DNA of 64,000 nucleotides from the NCBI RefSeq assembly GCF_030272615.1, contig NC_081407.1, positions 142,480,897 to 142,544,896 on the forward strand, written 5' to 3'. The first letter of the stretch is position 1. Each line of letters begins with the position of its first letter. Made by a program: the position numbers and the translations under genes. A model generated the notes under the pieces. That model saw only the letters and a list, made by a program, of their open reading frames with translations. It was not told where the DNA came from and ran no database searches. The stretch comes from Cryptomeria japonica (Eukaryota > Streptophyta > Pinopsida > Cupressales > Cupressaceae). Below are positions 1 through 10,059 of the stretch, in pieces.

Positions 1-186
1 TTCACCGTTGGACGAAATTATTTTTCTTTACTTTTCTCGATTTTGCAATTTTTTTGTTGTCACAAGGCGCCTGTTTGCCAGGTTTTCACCAAGTAACGAT
101 TTTTTTGTTTTATAATTTTTTTTTTGTATTTTTGCATTTTTTTGATTTTTTTTTTGTGTTTTTGCATTAGGATACTCAAAAAGAGC

Positions 187-3100
187 TTATGTGTAGAACC
201 TGCGAAGGTGCATGCTATTAATAGGATCCTCCAAAGATTCCCCTTCTGTAGTTGAGAGTTGATATGCCCCAGATCCATATGCTGCTGTGACGATGTAAGG
301 ACCAAGCCAGTTGGGTTCAAATTTGCCCTTCTTTTCTCTATCTTGCTGATTCTTGGGGTTCTCTCTGAGGACTAAGTCACCTACCTCAAATGTGCGAGGC
401 TTGACCTTGTGATTGTAACTGCGACTCATTCGTTGTTGGTAAGCCTTGAGATGATTAAAAGCAGTGTGTCGTCGTTCCTCCAGCAGTTCTAGTTCTTGTA
501 AGCGAGAGACCCTGTAGTCTTCATCGTTGATTATGTTTCTCAAGGAGACCCGTAAAGAAGGTAACTCGACCTCAATAGGCAAGATGGCTTCAGCACCGTA
601 GACAAGTGAGTAAGGTGTAGCTCCTGTAGGTGTGCGGACACTGGTACGATAGGCCCAAAGTGCGGGATTGAGTTGGACATGCCAGTTACGGCCAGCGTCG
701 TCGACTGTCTTTTTAAGTATTTTGAGAATTGTTTTGTTAGACGCCTCAGCTTGGCCATTACCTTGGGGGTAATATGGTGTGGAGAAACGATGAGAGATAT
801 GGAATCGCTCACAGAGTTCACGAACATCCTGGTTCTTGAAAGGACGCCCGTTATCGGTGATAATGGAAGTAGGAATCCCGTATCGGCAAATGATGTAGTT
901 CAGGATGAAAGTAGCGATTTGTTTCCCAGTAACTTGCGTGAGAGGCACAGCTTCAATCCACTTTGTGAAATACTTTGTGGCTGTGATAATGAATTTATGT
1001 CCATTGGAAGAAGGAGGGTGAATCTTGCCTATGAGATCGAGTCCCCACTGACAAAAGGGCCAAGGAGATGCAAGTGGCTGTAGTTCTTGTGCTGGTGCAT
1101 GTATGAGGTCTCCATGAATTTGACACTGCTTACACTTCTTGACAAACTGATATGCATCTTTTTCCATAGTAGGCCAGTAGTATCCAGTCCTGATGAGTTT
1201 CTTGGCCAAGGTAGGACCACTAGTATGCGGACCACATATCCCTTCGTGCACTTCTCGTAACGCAATCTGAGCTTCGTCACTCTCTAAACATCTAAGGAGG
1301 GTGCCATCTAGACCTCGTCGGTATAGGATATCAGCTAGGATAACGTATCGGGAGGATTGGCGGATGAAAGTGCGGCGTTGGTTGTTCGATAAATCGGGAG
1401 GTAAGATGTTGTCGCGAAGGTATGTGAATATGGAACCATATAACTGGGATTCAGGACCAACAACACATATCATTTCCGTAGGCGTGATCTCATATGACGG
1501 AATCAGCAGGTTGTCAACCAGGAACTCATAGCAGGTCTCATTTTGCGGTAGGTCAATGAGTGAAGCAATTGTAGCCATGGCATCAGCAGCACGATTCTGT
1601 TCTCTTGGTATCTGCTCAAACTCTATCTTTGCAAAGTGTTGTTTCAGATCATCTACCAGTTGTTTGTAAGGCATTAGCTTTTCATCTTTTGTTTGATAAT
1701 CATCAGTTGCTTGACGGATGACAAGTTGAGAATCGCCAAAAACACGAAGTTCCTGGATCTTCCACTGAACTGCAATTCTTAACCCAGTTGTTAATGCCTC
1801 GTATTCCGCTATATTGTTGGTACAAGGAAATGATAAGCGGTATGACTTTGGTAAAGAATCACCTTGGGGAGTTATAAAGAGTATACCCGCTCCTGCCCCA
1901 TGCTGTGTGTATGAGCCATCAAAGTATAGTTGCCATGGCTTTGCAGGTGATATTGTTAGAATGGACTCATCTGGAAATTCTGACTGTAGAGGAGCATCAT
2001 CTATCATGGGAGCATCTGCCAGTTGATCTGCAATTGCTTGTCCTTTTATAGCTTTTCTGTCCACGTATTCAATGTCGAATTCACTCAAAATCATTACCCA
2101 CTTGGCCAGTCGCCCAGTAAGTGTAGCTTTGTTGAGCAGATATTTTAGTGGATCAATTCTGGCAATCAACTTGGTCTTGTGAGTAAGCATATAATGTCGT
2201 AATTTTTGTGAAGCGAAGACCACAGCGAGACATGCACGCTCAATTGGTGTGTAGTTCAACTCATATCCCACCAATGTGCGACTGATATAGTAGACTGCTT
2301 TTTCCTTGCCGTCAGGTATTTGCTGTGCGAGTAGTGCCCCCAGTGCTGTTGGAGTAGCTGATATGTAAAGTAGCAATGGTTGATTCGAAATTGGTGGCAT
2401 CAAAACTGGCGGGTTCAAAAGATAGTCTTTAAGTGCCTGAAAAGCCTGTTGACAGTTCTCGTCCCATTTGAACTTAATGTTTTTGTGTAGCAGGTGCTGG
2501 AAAGGATTACACTTATCTGCAAGTTGTGCTATGAATCTTCGTATAGACTGGAGTCTCCCTTGTAAAGACCGAAGTTGACTGATATTCTTGGGTGGCGGCA
2601 TGTCCAAGATAGCCTTGACTTTTGCTGGATCCGCTTCTATTCCTCTTTTAGACACAATGAATCCTAGGAGCTTCCCGGAGGTTACTCCAAAGACACATTT
2701 CTTTGGATTTAATCTTACCTTGTATTTTTCCAGCCTATCAAAAGCAACTGAAAGTATGTCCAAGTGTGTATTTCTGTCTATTGATTTAACCAAAAGGTCG
2801 TCGACATAATCTTCCACCTTTACATGCATGAGATCATGGAAGATAGTAGTCATGGCTCGTTGATACGTGGCACCTGCATTTTTCAGCCCAAAGGGCATGA
2901 CATTCCAGCAGAAGGTTCCCCATGGACAAGTGAATGATGTTTTATGTTGATCTTCAGGTGCAATCCTGATCTGATTATATCCAGAGAATCCGTCCATTAA
3001 AGATAACATCTCATGGCCTGCTGTGAGATCAACAATTAAATCAATGTTTGGTAATGGGAAATCGTCCTTCGGGCAAGCCTTGTTGATATCCCTGAAGTCT

Positions 3101-3327
3101 GTACATATTCGGATGCTGCGATCTGGTTTGCTAACAGGTACTAAGTTGGAAATCCATTCGGGATAATCAATTGGGCGTATGAATCCGACATCTAGTAATT
3201 TCTCCAGCTCTGCCTTGACTAGCAATGCCACCTGTGGATGCATTTTCCTCAATTTCTGTTTTACTGGTTTTGCCCCCGGTTTGACTGTTAAATGATGCAT
3301 TACTAAGTCGGGGTCTAGTCCAGGCAT
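187..3327 (-). CDS. Tat-type Pol: RT, RNase H, aRNase H, integrase (1046 aa open frame)
   Basis: Copies element RNA into DNA and inserts it. The RT has the LSLMD motif (Asp112) and the YVDD catalytic box at residues 174-177. A Ty3-type RNase H follows at about 320-440, then a second RNase H at about 465-590 beginning LYFDGSYTQHGAG. The integrase has an HHCC zinc region at about 700-745, then catalytic Asp in WGLDLIG, Asp in IITDNG and Glu in GQAEAS. No chromodomain is seen; the C-terminus ends HLRRFYT. The listed start is only the first Met after an in-frame TGA at 3358-3360. The reading frame is the same as the upstream gag-protease frame, and the residues between that stop and this Met still read as conserved Pol (FAWSYADMPG). 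All catalytic residues are kept, so the copy is young. Confidence 0.95.
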   Translation of the reverse strand: MPGLDPDLVMHHLTVKPGAKPVKQKLRKMHPQVALLVKAELEKLLDVGFIRPIDYPEWISNLVPVSKPDRSIRICTDFRDINKACPKDDFPLPNIDLIVDLTAGHEMLSLMDGFSGYNQIRIAPEDQHKTSFTCPWGTFCWNVMPFGLKNAGATYQRAMTTIFHDLMHVKVEDYVDDLLVKSIDRNTHLDILSVAFDRLEKYKVRLNPKKCVFGVTSGKLLGFIVSKRGIEADPAKVKAILDMPPPKNISQLRSLQGRLQSIRRFIAQLADKCNPFQHLLHKNIKFKWDENCQQAFQALKDYLLNPPVLMPPISNQPLLLYISATPTALGALLAQQIPDGKEKAVYYISRTLVGYELNYTPIERACLAVVFASQKLRHYMLTHKTKLIARIDPLKYLLNKATLTGRLAKWVMILSEFDIEYVDRKAIKGQAIADQLADAPMIDDAPLQSEFPDESILTISPAKPWQLYFDGSYTQHGAGAGILFITPQGDSLPKSYRLSFPCTNNIAEYEALTTGLRIAVQWKIQELRVFGDSQLVIRQATDDYQTKDEKLMPYKQLVDDLKQHFAKIEFEQIPREQNRAADAMATIASLIDLPQNETCYEFLVDNLLIPSYEITPTEMICVVGPESQLYGSIFTYLRDNILPPDLSNNQRRTFIRQSSRYVILADILYRRGLDGTLLRCLESDEAQIALREVHEGICGPHTSGPTLAKKLIRTGYYWPTMEKDAYQFVKKCKQCQIHGDLIHAPAQELQPLASPWPFCQWGLDLIGKIHPPSSNGHKFIITATKYFTKWIEAVPLTQVTGKQIATFILNYIICRYGIPTSIITDNGRPFKNQDVRELCERFHISHRFSTPYYPQGNGQAEASNKTILKILKKTVDDAGRNWHVQLNPALWAYRTSVRTPTGATPYSLVYGAEAILPIEVELPSLRVSLRNIINDEDYRVSRLQELELLEERRHTAFNHLKAYQQRMSRSYNHKVKPRTFEVGDLVLRENPKNQQDREKKGKFEPNWLGPYIVTAAYGSGAYQLSTTEGESLEDPINSMHLRRFYT

Positions 3328-3357
3328 ATCAGCATAAGACCATGCGAAATTGACTTG

Positions 3358-6300
3358 TCATTCCTTAAAGAAGCTTATGAACCTTGCTTTCTCGGCCTCT
3401 GTCAATGATTGAGCCAAAAATATGTTGTGTGGAACCTCTGCTGTACCAATGTTTGTCTTTATAGTCTCCTCTACCAACATGGATGATTTTTCCTCGTATG
3501 ATGCTGGGAGAATGTCAAGCCTTCCATCTTCGGGCGCCTCAGAGAGGTTTTCACCCTCAGATACGTCCTTTCTTTTTACTTTTTTAGAGTCAGAGAGCGC
3601 CACAGTGTGGTTTTCGCCATAAGACCCTTGTTTTGTCTTTATTTTCACATTTTTGCGACTAGAAGGCCCGACACCCTCACCAAAGTATGCCATGTTATTT
3701 AGCTCTATGGCGTATCCTGCTTTATGGTCTCCAAGAGGAAGATCATCGCGAATGCCAAGATAATCAACAATAGCTTCGTCATTTTGAAATGTATCAATCT
3801 GTGGTGGTCCATCCTGATCCCAGTCAATGAGTTGGGGGTGAACGAGGGGAAGATCTTTAGTGTTTTTAGAGTCCGCAAGGCTAATAGTGAAGATGTGGTT
3901 ATATTCAGGTATGTCAAGATAGTCATCGAGGTCGTCAATGGCACTCTCCTCATCAGTGTCGATCGTGAGTGAGTCCAAATTATCATCACTAGTAGCACCC
4001 TCAGGGACAGGTGTCCTCATCCTATGTGATCCTGACCTAGGGCCCTGAAATGAAGCTTGTGCGGGATCCTTATAGGTCGGTTCTTGACCAACTCTGAATT
4101 TCTTGTAAAACTCCTCCTCCTCTGTAGGTTCATCTGGCTCTCTAAATGTCTCATTGAGTTCATAGTCGCTGGAGGATTTGTCTGAACCCCATTCCCACTC
4201 ATTGGAGTCTGTGGAATAATTATCCTCTTGTTGAACTTCAGCCACTTTGACTCGCCATATCTGTTTTGTTCTCTTGTTTTGAATCTTGGGATTTAGAAAA
4301 CCAAGCCCCTTAGAGCGTTCCCTTCTTGTAGTTAGCTCAGGTTGTAGAGGCTCCATGACACCTTCTTTGCGTAGTCCGAGAGGACTTTTTCCATCATACC
4401 CGCATCTCTGCAAAATTTTGAAACCTTTACCATAGTTTTCATAGGGTATTATAATTTGATCATGTGTATCATCTTCAGCGTCCTTATATAGCATTTTATA
4501 TAAACTTTCCTCCTCTAGTTCGCCCCATTTTTGAAAGACGGTAGGATCCCATTTGAGGAGCATGATGGAGATTTGCTTATTAGGATGTGGTCTCCCATAT
4601 TCCTTGGGGGAGTTCATGACTTGTCGTAAGAACATTGTTTGATTCAGAGTGTATTCTCCCATGCCTTTGTCTTGAAACTTGGCTCTAAGTTCACCTTGTT
4701 TGGATGTCGAGGGCTTTAATGACTCAGGATCAATATATGCTGAAGAAGGAGTAGCCTCACGATTGTTGGGAATGATAATCTCAGTATGTGATCTCAAGTT
4801 ATTGCAATATATGAATGGATTTGGATCACCATTGACCGTTACCTCGACTCCATTATGAGGAAATTTTATGCACTGATGGTACGTTGATGGAATTGCTCTC
4901 ATTTCATGAATCCACGGACGTCCTAGCAATATGTTATACGTGAGGTCTAGATCCAGGACTTGACAAATCACGTCCTTTGTGACTGGCCCTATTCTTAGTG
5001 GTAAGATGACTGTGCCCTTGGACGAACGCTCTTCATCATCATAAGCCTTAATAGTGATTTGGTTTGTAACATTCACAGCTTTGTCAGAATATCCCAATTG
5101 TCTGATGGTGCTCAATGTACAAATATTAAGACCTGCTCCTCCATCTATCAGGACTCGTTTTATTCGGTGTTTATGTATGAAGGCTTCAATATGTAAAGGT
5201 GCATTGTGAGGCTGACTTATGGAGGCGTCATCGGCTTCTGTGAATGTGAGGGAGTGTGGGATGGATAAATATCCCACCATGGCTTGAAACTGGTCCACGT
5301 TCAGATCGGTAGGGACAGCAGTATCTCTCAAGGTTTTGTCAAGGACAGCTTTATGCGCAGGAGATATACGTAAGAGCTCAAGAATAGAGATGAGTGCGGG
5401 TGTTTTCCCTAATTGCTCTACAAGATCGTACTCAGGCTTAGTTGACGGAAGATTGGTATTCTTAGTAGAGGTACCTGGCAATGTGATCTTACCTCGACGG
5501 GTTGTGACATGACATTCAGAGGTAGCTTCGGATGAAGATCCCACACCTTTTAGGATAATTTTAGGTCGCTGAGGAGGATTCTCAGGATTTTTATTTTTGA
5601 TAGTAATGGTAGAAATATGATTGTCCATTGAGATGTGATTAATAGTCGAATCATAATTGTAAGATGTTCTGGTGTAATTGGCTTGATCATCTGTGACTTT
5701 GCCTTTTCCCTTGTCATGTTTCGGGAATGGTTCCTTAAACACCTCATGCTCTTGGTTAGATGAATGTCCCTCAATCTCAATATCTCCTCTGTCAATGAGA
5801 TCTTGTACAATGTTTTTCAATCGATGGCAATTACTTGTCTTGTGACCCTTGCTTTTATGAAATTCGCAATATTCATCATCATTCCACCAATTCGGTTTTA
5901 CCTTTGGTTCATATGGAGGAAAATCTGGAACTGTGATCACTTTGTTTGCTACAAGCTTTTTGAATACTGATTCAAGTGGTTCTCCCAATGGAGTGTACTT
6001 CCTTCGTGGTTTTGAAGTTGTTTGATTGTTCACTTGATTGTTGGTAGAATTTGATCCAGAAAAGATGAACTTTGGTCTCACTGTGTTAGCATCAACAACA
6101 CCATCATTAACTGTGTTCTTGTTCTTGTTCCAAAACTTTGGTTTGTCCTTTCCTTTAAAGTCCTCTTTGTTTTCTTTGAATAGTTTGATAACTCCTTGTT
6201 CAATCAAGACCTTTTCTGTTGCTAGGCCCTTTTCAATGACATCCTTAAATGTAGACAAACAAGCTTTTCTAAGATCATAACCAATAGCCTTGTTAACATT

Positions 6301-6888
6301 TTGTGTGAACATTTCCACCATTTGTTTTTGCGGGATTTCACAAGAGCATCTGCTAGCTAAGTTTCTCCATCTTTGTAAAAATGACGCAAAAGATTCTCCT
6401 TCTTTTTGTTTCGTATTGCACAAGGTAGTAACTGAGACATCTGTTTCAATGTTGTAAGAAAAATGCTGAATGAATGCCTCTGCCAAGTCGCCCCATGACT
6501 TAATACCAGGAGGTAATTGAGAAAACCATTCCATCGCTTGATCTCCTAAGCTCTGTGGGAACAACCTCATTAAGTATGTTTCTTCTGCCGCTACCTCAAT
6601 GCAAGCTGTGAAGAATTGTCTTATGTGTGCCTTGGGGTCTCCTCTCCCTCTATATTTGTCAAATTTCGGTGTTGCAAAGTGCGGAGGAAACAGAGGCATT
6701 GGAATGCTCTTATCAAAGGGATAAGGGCATATATCTCTCATAGTATATGTGGGTTTTGATGTGCCCATATCTTCCACTTTCTTTTGTAGATCTCTAATTT
6801 GTTGCTCCAAATTATTTTTGGGAGGAGACTGATTTCTTGTAGCATATCCCATGTTTGAAACACCCATTTGAGGAGGAGCTTGTTGCAT
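3358..6888 (-). CDS. Tat-type Gag-protease with G-patch (1176 aa open frame)
   Basis: This encodes the capsid and the aspartic protease. The Retrotrans_gag region spans about residues 90-185. A zinc-knuckle-like cluster, Cys341-His344-His349-Cys354, has His in place of the usual second Cys. The protease active site is D582-G-G, a variant usual for this lineage, with the partner motif ILLGRPW near 653-659. A G-patch-like segment (KGFKILQRCGYDG then SKGLGF) lies at about 820-868. An acidic low-complexity linker leads to the C-terminus. The frame ends in TGA (3358-3360) and continues in the same frame as Pol, so Gag-Pol was probably one polyprotein. An in-frame TAG at 6901-6903 separates it from the N-terminal piece; its first Met (6888) is thus not likely the native start. 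Confidence 0.93.
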   Translation of the reverse strand: MQQAPPQMGVSNMGYATRNQSPPKNNLEQQIRDLQKKVEDMGTSKPTYTMRDICPYPFDKSIPMPLFPPHFATPKFDKYRGRGDPKAHIRQFFTACIEVAAEETYLMRLFPQSLGDQAMEWFSQLPPGIKSWGDLAEAFIQHFSYNIETDVSVTTLCNTKQKEGESFASFLQRWRNLASRCSCEIPQKQMVEMFTQNVNKAIGYDLRKACLSTFKDVIEKGLATEKVLIEQGVIKLFKENKEDFKGKDKPKFWNKNKNTVNDGVVDANTVRPKFIFSGSNSTNNQVNNQTTSKPRRKYTPLGEPLESVFKKLVANKVITVPDFPPYEPKVKPNWWNDDEYCEFHKSKGHKTSNCHRLKNIVQDLIDRGDIEIEGHSSNQEHEVFKEPFPKHDKGKGKVTDDQANYTRTSYNYDSTINHISMDNHISTITIKNKNPENPPQRPKIILKGVGSSSEATSECHVTTRRGKITLPGTSTKNTNLPSTKPEYDLVEQLGKTPALISILELLRISPAHKAVLDKTLRDTAVPTDLNVDQFQAMVGYLSIPHSLTFTEADDASISQPHNAPLHIEAFIHKHRIKRVLIDGGAGLNICTLSTIRQLGYSDKAVNVTNQITIKAYDDEERSSKGTVILPLRIGPVTKDVICQVLDLDLTYNILLGRPWIHEMRAIPSTYHQCIKFPHNGVEVTVNGDPNPFIYCNNLRSHTEIIIPNNREATPSSAYIDPESLKPSTSKQGELRAKFQDKGMGEYTLNQTMFLRQVMNSPKEYGRPHPNKQISIMLLKWDPTVFQKWGELEEESLYKMLYKDAEDDTHDQIIIPYENYGKGFKILQRCGYDGKSPLGLRKEGVMEPLQPELTTRRERSKGLGFLNPKIQNKRTKQIWRVKVAEVQQEDNYSTDSNEWEWGSDKSSSDYELNETFREPDEPTEEEEFYKKFRVGQEPTYKDPAQASFQGPRSGSHRMRTPVPEGATSDDNLDSLTIDTDEESAIDDLDDYLDIPEYNHIFTISLADSKNTKDLPLVHPQLIDWDQDGPPQIDTFQNDEAIVDYLGIRDDLPLGDHKAGYAIELNNMAYFGEGVGPSSRKNVKIKTKQGSYGENHTVALSDSKKVKRKDVSEGENLSEAPEDGRLDILPASYEEKSSMLVEETIKTNIGTAEVPHNIFLAQSLTEAEKARFISFFKE

Positions 6889-6900
6889 GTATGGATGATA

Positions 6901-7665
6901 CTAATCGTAGACATGTCCATATGGAGGTCGATATTGTTGCGACATGTATGGAGCACTTGGCATAATTTCTTGTTGAGGGACCCCATATCTGTTTTGTGTA
7001 TATAAACCATATTCAATGGGCCTTTCATTTTCCATTGTGTTGCCCCCAATTTTGGCATGAGGTCTCCTTGTGTCAAAATTTTGAGGAAGTCCTTGAGTAT
7101 TCATTTGTCTTGGTTGACCCATATCTTGAGCGTGTGTTTGAACATAAGGGCTCCATGATGGTCTTTGAGTGTAAGTATCATGCATTTGAGCTTGTGTATG
7201 TGGGATTGCTGGTTTCTGAAGCAAAACTGATGGTGACTCCGGCATCATATTATTTGGTCCTCCAATATTTGGTTGAGTTTGTTGTGAAGGTCTACTTTCC
7301 ATAAGTTGAGATAAGTCAAAATCATGTGGTATTTTAGCTCCACTTTGTGCCATCATGTTTAGAAAGTATTGACGATCTCTCCTCATTATCTCTTCAACCA
7401 ATCTATTGAATTGAGGGTCCATTATAGATTCTTGTATGTCTGCTGATAGTATTGAAGAATTGTCAGCATTGTCATTGTGTGTAGCGTTGTGTATAGCGTT
7501 TGCGCTTTCCATATTTGGATTGTGTCTATAAACATTCATGTCTGGTAATGTAGTGTGCTCAGGATTGTAGAAGACATCATTGTCATACTCATAAGAACTC
7601 ATGTTTACGGGCCCTTGAGCTTCTTTAGCTTTTCTCCTAGATTTTTGAAGACGGGTTTCAACCAT
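6901..7665 (-). CDS. N-terminal part of Tat Gag (254 aa)
   Basis: It starts MVETRLQKSRRKAKEAQ, a basic N-terminus, directly after an in-frame TAG at 7669-7671, so the ATG at 7663-7665 is the likely true gag start. The remainder is Gln/Pro/Met-rich and unstructured in appearance, with no recognised domain. It ends at the TAG at 6901-6903 and the same frame continues into the Gag-protease segment. Together the three frames cover 7665 down to 187 (about 2490 codons) with only two stops. The TAG may be a simple mutation or a regulated stop; one copy cannot tell. Confidence 0.85.
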   Translation of the reverse strand: MVETRLQKSRRKAKEAQGPVNMSSYEYDNDVFYNPEHTTLPDMNVYRHNPNMESANAIHNATHNDNADNSSILSADIQESIMDPQFNRLVEEIMRRDRQYFLNMMAQSGAKIPHDFDLSQLMESRPSQQTQPNIGGPNNMMPESPSVLLQKPAIPHTQAQMHDTYTQRPSWSPYVQTHAQDMGQPRQMNTQGLPQNFDTRRPHAKIGGNTMENERPIEYGLYTQNRYGVPQQEIMPSAPYMSQQYRPPYGHVYD

Positions 7666-8154
7666 GAACTAGGTGTTAGACCAATATGTGAGAGACTAGA
7701 CGAAAATGACAAGAGTATGTAAGACCAAGAGTTGTATGGAGTGTAAATGAATCTGAAGTTTACTTGCAATGTCCAAAGTGTAAGACCAAGTATGTACGTA
7801 GTAGAGTAGGTGTGACTTCCAAAGAGAGGATAGTTTCTCTTGATGAGGTAAGCTGACCTTGACTCTAAGTAAGACCAAATGAGACCCAAAGGTAAGAAAC
7901 CTTGATGAGGGACCACTTAGCAAAGTGTTGTAGTATGTAGTGTGTTGACAAAGTATAGTGAGGACAAGCAAGTGACCTTTTGACTCAAGTTTAGACAAGT
8001 ATGAATGTAAAATGAGGTATGAAGCGATGATGGACTGTGTAAGACCTTAGAACAGGCTGAATGCTAGATGAACCTGAAGAGACAATCTAGGAAGCTCAAG
8101 TGTGCCGAAACTGATTTCTTTGTTTGCTTGACTGTTAAACTTTTTTCAAATCCT

Positions 8155-8440
8155 GACACAGACGCCTCTGTATACTTCACAGACGTGGTTTTAATACACA
8201 GACGCTATTCTGTTTGACACAAACGTGGTTCTGAGATTTCCTGTTGATGTTTGCTAAGACTGTAACAGTTTTTTGCAATTGTGGACACAGACGCGCCTGT
8301 ATACTTCACAGACGCGATTTCCAGACACAGACGTGTCTCTGTTCGACACAGACGCTGATAAAAACACAGACGCTATTCTGTACTTCACAGACGCGTTTAT
8401 CAGACACAGACGCGGTTTTAACAGACACAGACGCGTTTCT
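8155..8440 (-). repeat. CACAGACGC short-motif array 1
   Basis: About ten copies of CACAGACG(C/T) recur every 18-30 bases, often followed by CG or by CTCTG/CTGT. The spacers differ in sequence and length, so this is a motif array rather than a simple tandem repeat. It lies in the Tat leader, about 500-780 bases before gag. Confidence 0.85.
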
Positions 8441-9651
8441 GTAACCTTAGTGCAATCTTTCCTATCTGTGAATTTGTTTTGCTGTGACCAAATCTGATTT
8501 TTCGACTGTTTTTCGTGACAAGAGGACACAGTGTTGATGACCCAATGTTTGCAGACTGTTTAGACTCCAAAAAGTGTGTTGTTTGATGTAAAAAGTTTTT
8601 TTGCATACACTTGAAGACACAAAAGACACAATGTTTTGCTGTTTTGTCTTGATTGTTTGAATGTTTATCATAAGTCAAGCACAATTCTTATGGCTGGCCA
8701 GGACAATAATTGTTGATCCCACATGGGGTTTTACCCCCGAGGCTACGCTATTCAGAGCGGATACTTAGATGCTTGACCTCACTGGCTCCACCCTCGGCAC
8801 TCACTTCTCGGGTCAGCCAAGCATCAGTCCCCATGAAAACTCCCCATGGTGAACTTTGTATCTCTACTAAGAACCGTATGTGTGTGGGCCGCTACCAGAG
8901 GTCCGACCTCCTGCCTCAACAACTAGAAGGATTTGGGCATCTAAAACAATGAGGTACTAGTAAGGGCATCCGCTCGTGTGGCCATACATGCGACACTTTC
9001 AGCTCTGTAAATACAGAAGGCTCCCAGCCGGTAGGGGTTACGCCCTACAAATGATCAAATAAATTTGATCAAACGGGTTTATGGGGAGACATAGTGTCGG
9101 TATGAACTAATCAGCACACGTTATTCATAGTTTTCACCATGAATACATTTGATTATAGTGGCTTGGAAGAAGATGGCTTTTCTTTTGCTACCACTTGGGT
9201 CGTTCTCTTCTCACTAGTAGTCCTAATGACCACACGGGAAGACAGGCCCTCTAAAGAATAAACAAAAAGAGCCTATTGCTCAAGACACAAAAGACAATGG
9301 TTCAATTTTAGTGCACCAATTGAAGTGTTTGCTAAGCTATGGAGACAAGGCACACAAATAAAATTACAAAACCCTAGCTAAGGCCCTGCAACAAAATTGT
9401 TAGTAGTTTGGGTTGTTTCAAATGATAACCCCTTCCTGCAAGCACACAAGTTAGGTAAATTTTAAGAAAACCCAAAAAGACTTTGTGAAAAGGGGCCTTC
9501 AACAAAAACGTATTTGCCTCCAAAGCAAGCTGCACAAACCAGGTTAGCTAGATCTGCAAAGGTTAGCCAAAAATAAACCAGATCTGAAACCCTAAGTACA
9601 AAATCCGAAAACCCGAATCGAAAAACTTAAAAAAATTTGCAAAACAGAATG

Positions 9652-9946
9652 CACAGACGCTGTTATACCAGACACAGACGCGTCTGTCCTACACAGACAC
9701 GGTTTTGTGATTCTCAGACGCGATTTAATAACACAGACGCCTCTTTATTCTGCAGACGCGATTAGATGGTTCGCAGACGCGATTCGGCATTACAGACGCG
9801 ATTCGGGATCACAGACGCGATTAGGGATCACAGACGCGACTTTCGGAAACCTGCAAAAAATAGAAAATGACAGAAACACAGACGCGATAAAAGATATCAC
9901 AGACGCCTCTGAAATACAAAAACGCGATCCGAACACTCGCAGACGC
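9652..9946 (-). repeat. CACAGACGC short-motif array 2
   Basis: About a dozen copies of CAGACGC, most within CACAGACGCGAT, start roughly 90 bases into the leader from the PBS side. It contains the perfect 14-bp palindrome ACAGACGCGTCTGT at 9674-9687. It is the same motif as array 1, 1.2 kb away in the same leader. Confidence 0.85.
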
Positions 9947-10037
9947 GGAAAAAACCTAAAATGTCGTCGAAATCGTCCGATCTGCAACTTCAAAAATGCA
10001 AAATCTGCAACAAAAATGTTAAATGCAAAAGGACAAG

Positions 10038-10056
10038 GGTCCCACCGGGCGTGCCA
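10038..10056 (-). promoter_or_regulatory. Putative primer binding site of the Tat element
   Basis: On the minus strand the sequence TGGCACGCCCGGTGGGACC begins three bases after the LTR end. TGG pairs with a tRNA CCA tail, and the complement has the layout of an acceptor stem plus a T-stem ending. The tRNA identity was not resolved. Confidence 0.7.
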
Positions 10057-10059
10057 AAA

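Larger units (their letters stand above)
7666..10037 (-). other. Very long untranslated leader of the Tat element
   Basis: About 2.4 kb lies between the primer binding site and gag, with no credible coding frame. It has three distinct parts. Two clusters built around the word CACAGACGC lie at 8155-8440 and 9652-9946. Between them, at about 8690-9060, is a block visibly richer in GC than its surroundings, with short self-complementary stretches such as GGGGTTTTACCCC near 8724. Functions such as packaging, dimerisation or translation initiation are possible but are inference. Confidence 0.8.

Noticed and set aside
8155-9946. Coding reading of the CAGACGC arrays (open frames such as 9707-10081)
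   Set aside because: Frames arise from the repeated word itself, overlap on both strands and lie between PBS and gag.
10038-10056. A real tRNA gene
   Set aside because: Only the 3' end of a tRNA-like sequence is present; position beside the LTR explains it as a primer binding site.
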